From Sphingomonadales bacterium (GTDB taxonomy: Bacteria; Pseudomonadota; Alphaproteobacteria; Sphingomonadales; Sphingomonadaceae): 64,000 bases of DNA. Below, in pieces: positions 51,321 through 59,351 of the stretch. The stretch lies in contig JADJGU010000001.1 of the NCBI GenBank assembly GCA_016707885.1, positions 124,001 to 188,000 of the forward strand, read 5' to 3'. Numbering within the stretch: position 1 is the first letter of the stretch; each line of letters begins with the position of its first letter. The notes below the pieces were generated by a model. The model ran no database searches, was not told the origin of the DNA, and saw only the letters and a list, made by a program, of their open reading frames with translations. The position numbers and the translations under genes were made by a program.

Positions 51321-52097
51321 TTAGTTACGCGCACTCTGCCCGTCATCGACGCGGATCACTGCACCAGTGACGCATTCGGAAGCAGGCGAGACGAGATAGA
51401 GCAAGGTGCTGTCCATCTGTGCGGGGTCGCAGATCCGTTTGCGCACCACATGCTGGCTGAGATCGCCGACGCGTTCGAGCATGCCGTCGAGCATTTCGGT
51501 CTTGAACATGCCGGGGCAGATGGCGTTGACGTTGATGTCATATTTAGCCCATTCGAGCGAAAGTGCCTCGGTCATCCGCGCAACCGCCGTCTTGGTAATC
51601 GCATAAAGCGCCGCGCCGTTGCCCGAATAGCTGTAATGCGCGACCGAGCTGATGTTGACGATACGCCCCGGCTTTTTTGCCGCCATCAACCGCCGCGCCA
51701 CCTCGCACGATAGGATGTAGGGCGCGCGCAGGTTGACGCCCAAGACCCGGTCAATCAGTTCGACCTCCATTTTGTGTGCGCGCTGGGCATCCGGAATGCC
51801 GGCATTGTTGATGAGGATGTCGACCGTGCCATAAGCCTTTTCGAGTGTATCAACTGCCGCGAACAACTGGTCGGCATCGGTCGCATCCATCGGGATGCAG
51901 ATTGCCTCGCCACCTGCGGCGCGGATTTCCTCCGCAACGGCCTCAAGCCGGTCAACGCGGCGCGCCGCCAGCCCGACCTTGGCTCCGCACGCGGCAAGCG
52001 CCTTTGCAAAACGCACACCAAAACCCGAAGAGGCACCGGTGACGAGCGCCACCCGCCCGTTCAAGTCATTCGACACATTGGGCAAGGGAAACGTCAT
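51321..52097 (-). CDS. Short-chain dehydrogenase/reductase (SDR)
   Basis: The protein has 258 residues from ATG 52097 (GAGGAG upstream); a GTG at 52100 adds one residue. Motifs are TGASSGFG (cofactor), NNAG, NISSVAHYSYSG with the catalytic Ser, and YAITK. It is a classical SDR in a group with acyl-CoA dehydrogenases, so it may be a 3-hydroxyacyl-CoA-type or alcohol dehydrogenase. It lies 31 bp upstream of the nitronate monooxygenase gene in the transcription direction and 12 bp after the first acyl-CoA dehydrogenase, forming one operon. Confidence 0.9.
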   Translation of the reverse strand: MTFPLPNVSNDLNGRVALVTGASSGFGVRFAKALAACGAKVGLAARRVDRLEAVAEEIRAAGGEAICIPMDATDADQLFAAVDTLEKAYGTVDILINNAGIPDAQRAHKMEVELIDRVLGVNLRAPYILSCEVARRLMAAKKPGRIVNISSVAHYSYSGNGAALYAITKTAVARMTEALSLEWAKYDINVNAICPGMFKTEMLDGMLERVGDLSQHVVRKRICDPAQMDSTLLYLVSPASECVTGAVIRVDDGQSARN

Positions 52098-52109
52098 CAC
52101 CTGTACTCC

Positions 52110-53369
52110 TCAGCGCCCGGTTGGCAGGTCTTTGAACGGCATGCTCTTGTCAACGCGGATTTCACCCGGCAGACCAAGCACGCGTTCGGCAATGATGTTG
52201 CGCAGGATTTCGTCGGTACCGCCCGCGATACGTCCGCCCGGCGAACCGAGGAACATCTCTTGGAAATCAGCATTTTCGACTGCGAGCGACGGATCACGAA
52301 TGATCCCCGCCTGATCCTGCAGATCGACCATGAAGTCCGCCAGATCCTGCATGCCTGCGGCCTGCACCAGCTTCGTCACCGACTGCTCCGGCCCCGGCGT
52401 CTTGCCTTGCGACAAAGCGGTCAGCGAGCGCATGCCGGTGAAGCGCAGACCTTCGGCGCGAACATAATGTTCGGCAATCTTTTCGCGCACCGTGCTGTTG
52501 TTCGACAGCGGATCACCATTTTCATCGCGGATTTTCTGCGCGACCTGCAATGCCTTGATCGCACCGCCGCCCCGCGCACCGCCGCCACCGCCGACCGATG
52601 CACGCTCGTTCATCAGGGTGATGATCGAAACGTTCCAGCCGTCATGCAGCGCGCCAAGACGCTGGCTGTCCTTAATGCGGACATCGGTGAAGAACACCTC
52701 GTTAAACCCGCGCGCGCCCGACATCTGGTGGATGGTCTTGCACTCGACTCCGGGCGACTTCATGTCGATCCAGAACATGGTGAGGCCCTTGTGCTTCACC
52801 GCATCGGGATCGGTGCGGACAAGGACGATGCCATAATCGGCATAATGCGCGCCCGAGGTCCAGATTTTCTGGCCGTTGACCACCCAGTCGAAATCGCCAT
52901 TGGCGTCGACCGAGCTTTCATCCTTGATCGCACGGGTGCGGATGGCCGCAACGTCTGAACCGCCAGCAGGTTCGGAGAAAAGCTGGCACCAGATGGTTTC
53001 ACCGCGAACAGCGGGCCCGACAAAACGCTTTTTGGTTTCGTCATCGGCGGTTGCCATCACGGTCGGAATGCACATGCCGAGGCCGATCGCGAACGGGCCG
53101 CCTAGCTGCACGCCCATGCGCGATTCTTCCTGCGCGAAGATCACGCTCTGGATGGTGGTGCCGCCACCGCCACCCCATTCCTTGGGCCAACGGATTTGTG
53201 CGTATCCAGCTGCAGCCTTTTTGGCCTGCCATGCCTTGCACGCATCCATCTGGCTTTCATCCTCGTCACCGAGCGATGCGCCCTTCACGCCGCGCGGTGC
53301 GTTTTCTTCGAGCCACGCGCGGACCTTTGCGCGATATTCGGCTTCTTCGGGAGTGTCGTTGAAATCCAT
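52110..53369 (-). CDS. Acyl-CoA dehydrogenase
   Basis: This 419-residue flavoenzyme introduces a trans double bond at C2-C3 of an acyl-CoA. The N-terminal domain begins DFNDTPEEAEYRAKVRAWLE. The middle domain contains WCQLFSEPAGGSDVAAIRTR, the FAD-binding region, and WVVNGQKIWTSGAHYADYGI. The C-terminal helical domain ends SPGGRIAGGTDEILRNIIAE, where GGTDEILRN is typical. The long insert with GGGGGARGGGA is Gly-rich. The paired gene downstream in the window encodes a second acyl-CoA dehydrogenase, and such pairs often form a heteromeric enzyme, for example in sterol or branched acyl degradation. Confidence 0.92.
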   Translation of the reverse strand: MDFNDTPEEAEYRAKVRAWLEENAPRGVKGASLGDEDESQMDACKAWQAKKAAAGYAQIRWPKEWGGGGGTTIQSVIFAQEESRMGVQLGGPFAIGLGMCIPTVMATADDETKKRFVGPAVRGETIWCQLFSEPAGGSDVAAIRTRAIKDESSVDANGDFDWVVNGQKIWTSGAHYADYGIVLVRTDPDAVKHKGLTMFWIDMKSPGVECKTIHQMSGARGFNEVFFTDVRIKDSQRLGALHDGWNVSIITLMNERASVGGGGGARGGGAIKALQVAQKIRDENGDPLSNNSTVREKIAEHYVRAEGLRFTGMRSLTALSQGKTPGPEQSVTKLVQAAGMQDLADFMVDLQDQAGIIRDPSLAVENADFQEMFLGSPGGRIAGGTDEILRNIIAERVLGLPGEIRVDKSMPFKDLPTGR

Positions 53370-53393
53370 TTTCTCGTTCCTTCCCTAAATAGT

Positions 53394-54509
53394 TCAAGCC
53401 GCGTTGCGGCGTTCCAGCATGCTAACCAAACGATGTTTCCAGTTGCGCGCCGAACCAGCAACCAGCGCCAACTGGCGGCTGCGGCGATAATGCAGGTGGG
53501 CGTCAATTTCCCAGGTGAAGCCCATGCCGCCATGCACCTGGACATTTTCCTTGGCCGCAAACCAATAGGCATCGCACGCCGAAATGCGAGCGCCAGCCGC
53601 GGCAATCGGCAATTCCGGGGCATCGCTGTTGAGTGCCCAGGCGCCATAATAAGCATTGCCGCGTGCGAGCACGTTCTTGGCGTACATATCGGCGAGGCGA
53701 TGCTTGATCGCCTGATATCCGCCGATTGCGCGGCCAAAGGCAAATCGTTCGAGCGCGTAGTTTTTCGCCATTTCAAGGCACATGTCGGAGCCGCCGACCT
53801 GTTCGAACGCAATCAACACCGCCGCACGGTCGTTGATGGCTTCAAACAGCGCGAGGCCATCGCCCACTTCGCCCAGCCGCTCAACCGGCGCATCCTTGAA
53901 TTCGACTCGCGCCGCTTCGCGCGATCGGTCGATGGTGTTGACCGCTTCGCGGGTGACGCCAGGCCCGTTGAGATCCACAATATAGAGTGTCGGCTTGCCG
54001 CCTTCTTTCGCCAGCACCACCGCAAGGTGCGCAACCGCACCGTCAGTGACCGGCAGCTTCACACCGGTCAGCTTGCCTCCCGATACTTCGGCGCTGATAT
54101 TGGCAACCGAAACCGCACCGGCCTGCTCTGCGCTGGCGATGGTGCCAATCAGTTCGCCGGTGACGACCTTCGGCAAATATTTTGCCTTCTGCTCGGCGCT
54201 TCCGGCACGCAGCAAAGCTTCAGCAAAGAAATAGACCGTCGAAGCGAAAGGCACCGGCGCAACCGCGCGGCCCAATTCCTCGGCGATGCAGCACAACTCA
54301 AGATAACCAAGGCCAAGCCCGCCATGCTCTTCCGGAATCGCTGCTCCCAGCCAACCCTGTTCGGCGACCTGCGCCCAAAGCTCCGGATCGAAACCGGGGC
54401 TGTCTTCATCCATCAATTTACGGACGCGATCGGGCGGGCATTTCGCGGCGAGAAATTTGCGTGCCTCATCCTTTAGCGCGAGTTGCTCTTCGGAAAAATC
54501 GAAATTCAT
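53394..54509 (-). CDS. Acyl-CoA dehydrogenase (second subunit)
   Basis: The protein has 371 residues from ATG 54509; a longer frame from 54617 has no good start. It belongs to the same family as its neighbour: MNFDFSEEQLALKDEARKFL, the typical start, GWLGAAIPEEHGGLGLGYLE, GTIASAEQAGAVSVANIS, FAFGRAIGGYQAIKHRLADM with the conserved Arg, and VQVHGGMGFTWEIDAHLHYR near the end. It lacks the second-subunit GGTDEILRN motif, as is usual for partner subunits. It is the first gene of the operon with the other dehydrogenase, the SDR and the nitronate monooxygenase. Confidence 0.92.
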   Translation of the reverse strand: MNFDFSEEQLALKDEARKFLAAKCPPDRVRKLMDEDSPGFDPELWAQVAEQGWLGAAIPEEHGGLGLGYLELCCIAEELGRAVAPVPFASTVYFFAEALLRAGSAEQKAKYLPKVVTGELIGTIASAEQAGAVSVANISAEVSGGKLTGVKLPVTDGAVAHLAVVLAKEGGKPTLYIVDLNGPGVTREAVNTIDRSREAARVEFKDAPVERLGEVGDGLALFEAINDRAAVLIAFEQVGGSDMCLEMAKNYALERFAFGRAIGGYQAIKHRLADMYAKNVLARGNAYYGAWALNSDAPELPIAAAGARISACDAYWFAAKENVQVHGGMGFTWEIDAHLHYRRSRQLALVAGSARNWKHRLVSMLERRNAA

Positions 54510-54715
54510 TTTGGGACCTCTCCTGTCATGCCTTCGGGCAGTTATTGATTCTTCAATACGCCATTCAGTCCGTCGGGCAACAAGATTTAATCGCGCGATT
54601 AAAAAATCTTGCAGCACAGGAAAAGTCCTGTAGCCATAAAACTGGTTTTTTGTCTGTCCTACATTATTCCTATTTGGTTATTTTGATTCGCCTAACGAAG
54701 GAACGGATCGAAACC

Positions 54716-55273
54716 ATGACCAACATAGACGAAATGATCGACGACGTTATCGAACGCGAAGGCGGATATGTGAACCATCCCGCCGATGGAGGCGGCCCCA
54801 CCAATTGGGGAATAACCGAGGCTGTTGCCCGACGGCAGGGCTATGTGGGCGATATGCGCGCCTTGCCGCGCAGCGACGCAGTAGCCATCTACAAAAGGTT
54901 GTACTGGTTCAAGCCGCGCTTTGACGAGGTGGCCATCCAAGCCCCTGCCCTTGCCGCCGAACTGTTCGATACCGGCATCAACATGGGCACCGGCACAGCG
55001 ACGGCCTTTCTGCAGCGCGCACTTAACGCCCTGAACCGAGAAGGCGGGGATTATGCCGATCTCAATATTGATCGCCAAATAGGCCCTGCGACAATAGCCG
55101 CTCTAAAGGCATTTCTTCGAAAACGTGGTGCTAGCGGTGAATCCGTCCTGCTCAAAGCTGTCGAGGCACTACAAGGGGCGCATTACATCAAAATCGCCGA
55201 GGCTCGGCCGTCGCAGGAAGCCTTTGTCTATGGCTGGCTCGCCAACCGGATTGGTGGCGGGACGTTTTCTTAG
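54716..55273 (+). CDS. Glycoside hydrolase family 108-type lysozyme (endolysin-like)
   Basis: The protein has 185 residues from ATG 54716, after GAAGGAACGG. The GH108/ZliS N-acetylmuramidase signature is complete: VIEREGGYVNHPADGGGPTN with the catalytic Glu, then WGITEAVARRQGYVGDMRAL, LYWFKPRFDEVAIQAPALAA and ELFDTGINMGTGTATAFLQR. A C-terminal PG_binding_3 part has IDRQIGPATIAALKAFLRKR. It cuts the glycan backbone of peptidoglycan. There is no signal peptide, so it needs a holin, and a holin gene lies 120 bp downstream. No other phage genes are present nearby, so it is an orphan lysis pair or a gene-transfer-agent-like remnant. Confidence 0.9.
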   Translation: MTNIDEMIDDVIEREGGYVNHPADGGGPTNWGITEAVARRQGYVGDMRALPRSDAVAIYKRLYWFKPRFDEVAIQAPALAAELFDTGINMGTGTATAFLQRALNALNREGGDYADLNIDRQIGPATIAALKAFLRKRGASGESVLLKAVEALQGAHYIKIAEARPSQEAFVYGWLANRIGGGTFS

Positions 55274-55276
55274 CCC

Positions 55277-55367
55277 CCTTCGTCACCACCGCGAAGGCGG
55301 GGGCCCAACCCCTGCGGTGTAAATTTGGACCGCAGGAGTTGGATTCCCGCCTTCGCGGGAATGATGA
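55277..55367. repeat. Inverted repeat (REP-like) between lysozyme and holin genes
   Basis: The outer arms are perfect 13-bp inverted copies: CCGCGAAGGCGGG (55289-55301) and CCCGCCTTCGCGG (55346-55358). Inner arms CCTGCGGT (55311-55318) and ACCGCAGG (55329-55336) are also perfect. The whole makes a long imperfect hairpin. The core TTCCCGCCTTCGCGGGAATG is a type of palindrome dispersed in many proteobacteria. It could act as a terminator or a mobile REP element. It lies in the gap between the two lysis genes. Confidence 0.7.
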
Positions 55368-55393
55368 ATTATACACTATATGGAGTAACAATT

Positions 55394-55807
55394 ATGCCCA
55401 TCATCGAAACCCTGATCGGTCCTATCGCTGCCTTAATCGACAAACTCATTCCCGATCCCAAGGCGCGTGACGCGGCGAAGGTCGAACTCATCAAATTGCA
55501 AGGCAGTCAGGAACTGGAAACCTTGCGCACGCAATTGTCGGCGATCCTTGCCGAGGCGCAAGCGGCCGATCCATGGACCAGCCGCGCGCGGCCCAGCTTT
55601 CTTTATGTGATGTATGCCATCATCCTGTGGTCGCTGCCGATGGGCCTTATCGCCGCCTTTCGCCCGCAGGCCGCTCTCGACATAGCGGCAGGCATGAACG
55701 CCTATCTGAATGGCCTGCCAGAGCCGCTCTACGCGCTCTTCGGCACGGGCTATCTGGGCTACACCGCTGCACGCCAATGGGGAAAGGTTAAGGGCGTCGA
55801 GAAATAG
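55394..55807 (+). CDS. Holin-like 3-transmembrane protein
   Basis: The protein has 137 residues from ATG 55394 (MPIIETLIGPIAALIDKLIP). It has a short amphipathic start, a charged helical part (AKVELIKLQGSQELETLRTQ), then WTSRARPSFLYVMYAIILWS and two further hydrophobic stretches (LPMGLIAAFRPQAALDIAAG; LYALFGTGYLGYTAARQWGK). This matches the 3TM holin family (PF11351), in which the segment WTSRARP precedes the helices. It would let the upstream lysozyme cross the inner membrane. No prophage surrounds the pair. Confidence 0.85.
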   Translation: MPIIETLIGPIAALIDKLIPDPKARDAAKVELIKLQGSQELETLRTQLSAILAEAQAADPWTSRARPSFLYVMYAIILWSLPMGLIAAFRPQAALDIAAGMNAYLNGLPEPLYALFGTGYLGYTAARQWGKVKGVEK

Positions 55808-55847
55808 GTTCTATTGACGGGCCGATATCTCCGCCCTATCCGCCTTC

Positions 55848-56012
55848 CCCGTAACAGGTGCCCCGGGAAACCGGGGTGAAAAGGGAAGCCGGTGTCAATC
55901 CGGCGCTGTACCCGCAACTGTGACCGGCGAGCGAAGCCCAATGTGACCACTGTGCAAACGGGAAGGTCGGGAGGAGCAAAGACCCGGGAGCCAGGAGACC
56001 TGCCTGTTGCAG
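55848..56012 (+). promoter_or_regulatory. Cobalamin (B12) riboswitch
   Basis: A complete adenosylcobalamin riboswitch: ACAGGTGCC near the 5' end, GAAAAGGGAAGCCGGTG, the core TCAATCCGGCGCTGTACCCG, CAACTGTGACCGG, and near the 3' end the B12 box AGCCAGGAGACCTGCC. It lies upstream of a btuB-like gene. A hairpin with arms AAGCTCC (56054-56060) and GGAGCTT (56064-56070) followed by TTCC lies between it and the start and may end transcription or hide the ribosome site when B12 is bound. Confidence 0.93.
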
Positions 56013-56119
56013 CCAGTCCTTCGCCCGTGCGGGAAAACGCGGACGATCGAATGAAGCTCCTCAGGAGCTTTCCTTCGCGTGACGGCATTTGAATGCAACG
56101 TCACAGGAAGGACATAAAC

Positions 56120-58021
56120 ATGCACATATTGAGACTGACTGCAGCCGCACTGGCGATTCTACCGTTTGGCGCGCATGCCCAAACTGCAGCCGAAACCGAA
56201 GATCCGATCGAAGAGGATGGCGGGTGCTGCAGCTTTTATTCGGAGCGCCTGCCGTCTCGTGACACAATTGTTGTCACAGCGACCGGCACAGAACTGCTCG
56301 CAAGAAAAAGCGGCTATTCGGTTTCGAATATCGGCATCGACGAGATCGAACTGCGCCAACCATCAACCCTGTCCGATCTACTCGCAACGCTCCCCGGCGT
56401 TACGGTATCCAACACCGGCCCCATCGGCGGCTTTTCCGCAGTCCGTATCCGCGGCGCCGAAGGCGAGCAGACGCTGACGTTGATCGACGGGGTTCGCGTC
56501 AACGACCCCTCCTCCCCCGGTGGCGGTTTTGATTTCGGCAATTTGCTGATCAGCAATATCGACCGGGTCGAGGTGCTGCGCGGGCCGAATTCGGTGCCAT
56601 GGGGCAGCCAAGCCATCGGCGGTGTGGTGAATATCATCACTGCTCGCCCCGGATCCGCCAACAACCGCGCCCTGCGCGCTGAATATGGCAGCAACAACCG
56701 CACCAATCTGGTCGGCCAATATGGGATATCGGGCGACCGAATTTCGGCCAGCCTTGGCGGTGGTTTTTTCCGCGACGACGGAATATCCGCAGCGGCCAAC
56801 GGCAGCGAGGCCGATGGCTATAAGCAATATGCGGCCAACGGGGCTTTTGAGGTCAAACTCAGCGACACGGTGAGTATCGATCTGCGGGGATTCTATTCGC
56901 ACAGCCGTGCGGAACTGGATGGCTTCCCCCCGCCCTTTTACAGCCTATCAGACACACCCGAATATTCGACCGGCCAGCAAGTGATCGGCTATGCCGGTAT
57001 CCATGCTGACATGGGAAATCTGAAGAACCGGATTGCCCTTACTGTCAACGACATCAACCGGGATAATTATGCTGCTCCCGGCGCAGCAGCACCTGACTTT
57101 TTGTCGCGCGGCCGGACGGAGCGGTTCGAATATCAGGGCGATTGGCAACTCGCCCCGCCAGTACGCGCCGTGTTTGGCGTCGAACATGAGAGGTCGCGAT
57201 TCACCGACGGATTTGCACCCGCCAAAACCCGGCATTCGGGTGCATATGCGCAAGCTATCATAGATCCGACCGAAACGATAACCATCACTATGGGCGCCCG
57301 CGTCGACGACCACAAAAGCTTTGGCAGCAAAGCAACATTCAGTGCGAACGCCGCATGGCGACCCAAATCCCAAACGGTCATCCGCGCGGCCTATGGCGAG
57401 GGTTTCAAGGCACCGACATTATATCAGCTCTTCAGCTTTTACGGCGATCCCGGTCTGCAGCCGGAAGTCGCCAAAAGCTATGAACTGGGCTTTGAGCAAG
57501 GCCTGCTTGAGGGTCAATTGCGTTTTGGCGCGACCGCGTTCCAACGGCGCACGCAAAACATGATTGATTTCGATCTGCTTATCTACCGTTACAACAATAT
57601 CATCCGTTCGCGCGCCAAGGGGATCGAAACCTTTGTCGAACTGCGCCCCAGCGACCGCCTGAGCGTTCGTGCGAATTACAGCTATGTAGACTCCGAAAAG
57701 CGCGAGGATGGTGCCGCGAATTTCGTCCGCCATCTGCGCCGACCGGTGCACAGCCTGAACGCCAGCATCGATTGGCAAGCAATGGCTAAGTTGAAACTGG
57801 GCGCCGACCTGCGTCTGGCCAGCGACAGCCTCGATGGCTTTGGCGGCTCGGTGCGGATGGACGGCTATTCTTTGGTGGGTATTCGCGCCGCCTATGATGT
57901 CAGCGACGCACTCGAAATTTATAGCCGCGTCGAAAATGCAGGCGATGCCAATTACCAAACTGTCGCGGGCTACAAAGCCTATGGCCGTAACGCCCATATC
58001 GGGCTGCGCGCTAAATTTTAG
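56120..58021 (+). CDS. btuB: TonB-dependent vitamin B12 receptor (BtuB-like)
   Basis: The protein has 633 residues from ATG 56120 with AGGAAGGAC upstream. A signal peptide (LTAAALAILPFGAHAQ), a TonB box-like TIVVTAT region, a plug domain (LSDLLATLPGVTVSNTGPIG; SAVRIRGAEGEQTLTLIDGV; RVEVLRGPNSVPWGSQAIGG) and a 22-strand barrel that ends NAHIGLRAKF (terminal Phe) are all present. BtuB takes cobalamin across the outer membrane using TonB energy. The riboswitch directly upstream supports B12 as the substrate. The next gene, a membrane protein, is in the same transcript. Confidence 0.93.
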   Translation: MHILRLTAAALAILPFGAHAQTAAETEDPIEEDGGCCSFYSERLPSRDTIVVTATGTELLARKSGYSVSNIGIDEIELRQPSTLSDLLATLPGVTVSNTGPIGGFSAVRIRGAEGEQTLTLIDGVRVNDPSSPGGGFDFGNLLISNIDRVEVLRGPNSVPWGSQAIGGVVNIITARPGSANNRALRAEYGSNNRTNLVGQYGISGDRISASLGGGFFRDDGISAAANGSEADGYKQYAANGAFEVKLSDTVSIDLRGFYSHSRAELDGFPPPFYSLSDTPEYSTGQQVIGYAGIHADMGNLKNRIALTVNDINRDNYAAPGAAAPDFLSRGRTERFEYQGDWQLAPPVRAVFGVEHERSRFTDGFAPAKTRHSGAYAQAIIDPTETITITMGARVDDHKSFGSKATFSANAAWRPKSQTVIRAAYGEGFKAPTLYQLFSFYGDPGLQPEVAKSYELGFEQGLLEGQLRFGATAFQRRTQNMIDFDLLIYRYNNIIRSRAKGIETFVELRPSDRLSVRANYSYVDSEKREDGAANFVRHLRRPVHSLNASIDWQAMAKLKLGADLRLASDSLDGFGGSVRMDGYSLVGIRAAYDVSDALEIYSRVENAGDANYQTVAGYKAYGRNAHIGLRAKF

Positions 58022-58074
58022 GGAGTTGACGGTGGGCCGATGGCCGCTACCGTTGGAATGATAAGGAAGGGAAT

Positions 58075-58614
58075 ATGATTATGGCGAATGCAATGTTGAA
58101 CCCAAAGACCGCTGCTTGGCCAGCGACGCTGGCAGGTGCAACCGTCCTCGGCAGCCTTGCGCTCGCCTGCATATTCCCTTTCGCCGCAATTGCGGCATTG
58201 GCTGCGCTGACGCTTGATCGCAGGAGCAGCATCGCATTGGTGGGTGCAGTCTGGGCAGCCAACCAGGCTGTCGGTTTCCTGCTTATGAATTTCCCCTGGG
58301 ATGCCCAGGCCGTCGGTCATGGCATCGCCATCCTCACCGCGACACTGGCCGGATTTGGCGTTGCCCGTATTGTTGCGGCCAAGGTTGAAGGCAGCATCCT
58401 GCGCAGCGTCGCTGCGCTTGTCTCGGCATTTGTCGTCTACGAAGTCCTGCTTCGTGCCTACGCGCAGTTTGGCGGCGGAGCGGAAAACTTCTCGGCGGAA
58501 ATCGTCTCGGGCGTTGCGATCAACGATGCGATGTGGTTCGTAGGGTTGCTCGCACTGCGTTGGGTCATTGGCCAGGCTACGGGCGAAAAAGCCTTGCTCA
58601 GCGTCGCCCGCTGA
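58075..58614 (+). CDS. Small integral membrane protein in the B12-regulated operon
   Basis: The 179-residue protein has about five hydrophobic helices (LAGATVLGSLALACIFPFAA; SIALVGAVWAANQAVGFLLM; GIAILTATLAGFGVARIVAA; SVAALVSAFVVYEVLLRAYA; AINDAMWFVGLLALRWVIG). No family is recognised with certainty. It starts 53 bp after the btuB stop in the same direction, so the riboswitch may control it too. A role in moving cobalamin or its precursors across the inner membrane is plausible, but only from context. Its end overlaps the convergent RNA ligase gene by 17 bp. Confidence 0.78.
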   Translation: MIMANAMLNPKTAAWPATLAGATVLGSLALACIFPFAAIAALAALTLDRRSSIALVGAVWAANQAVGFLLMNFPWDAQAVGHGIAILTATLAGFGVARIVAAKVEGSILRSVAALVSAFVVYEVLLRAYAQFGGGAENFSAEIVSGVAINDAMWFVGLLALRWVIGQATGEKALLSVAR

Positions 58615-59116
58615 ATTTCCAATCCTGAATAAATTCCCACGGGCCGCCGCGATAATAATGCGCGGCGAGCCCTGTGATTTGCAGCGGTCTCGATATGAAA
58701 GCGGCTGACAATTCGGCAAACAATGCCTTTGCAACTGCGGGTTCGACCTTGTTCTGGATGGTAATGTGGAGGCGGGGCTTCGCTTGATCCTGGGGCGTCA
58801 ATAACCCCTGCAGGTCTGCCACTAGCTCTTCGCGCATCGACAGCAGGTTTGGGCATTCGACCCGAAACGCAACCCCGCGCCCTAGAAACATCACTTCGCG
58901 CAACCACGCTTCGGGTTGCGCGAATTCATGAGCCAGACCAGCCAGCCGTGCTTTGATCTCTGGCCAATACCCGGGCGGCAGATGGTGAAACAGCGTGATG
59001 TGCGCCTGCAGATAGTTCCGCTCTGGCGGAAAATGCTGTGCCCGCAATGCGTTTGCCCAGGCCTGATCGGCTTTTCCCATAGTCGCGGTCACGATGATTG
59101 GCGCAGTTTCAGGCAT
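58598..59116 (-). CDS. 2'-5' RNA ligase/phosphodiesterase family (2H) protein
   Basis: The 172-residue protein has the two H-x-T/S motifs of the 2H superfamily: QAHITLFHHLPPG (about 37-49) and KPRLHITIQNKV (about 118-129). The fold is that of LigT/ThpR enzymes, which join or hydrolyse 2'-5' RNA links or act on cyclic phosphates. The motifs are intact. The in vivo substrate is not known. It stands alone on the minus strand between two plus-strand genes. Confidence 0.88.
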   Translation of the reverse strand: MPETAPIIVTATMGKADQAWANALRAQHFPPERNYLQAHITLFHHLPPGYWPEIKARLAGLAHEFAQPEAWLREVMFLGRGVAFRVECPNLLSMREELVADLQGLLTPQDQAKPRLHITIQNKVEPAVAKALFAELSAAFISRPLQITGLAAHYYRGGPWEFIQDWKFSGRR

Positions 59117-59351
59117 GTCGCGGGACTATGCGCTGCGGTGCCAGACTACAAGATAGGGAGATTACCGGGACCGGGCGAGGGTTTGGAGGGGGGGGGTATC
59201 GGCACCGGCCCCGGCGATGCATGACGCCTAGCTGGACATACTATCGCGGTAAAACCGAGTGTCTCGCATTCACTAATCGGCTGCGCCGATATCAATCGGG
59301 GTTGCAGTGCCGCGCTTTACTGACTTAGGTGTCAGCCGAGGGAGAGAAAAT

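Noticed and set aside
51774..54476. Two long plus-strand frames (394 and 426 codons)
   Set aside because: They are antisense to the SDR and the two acyl-CoA dehydrogenases and have no family-like motifs.
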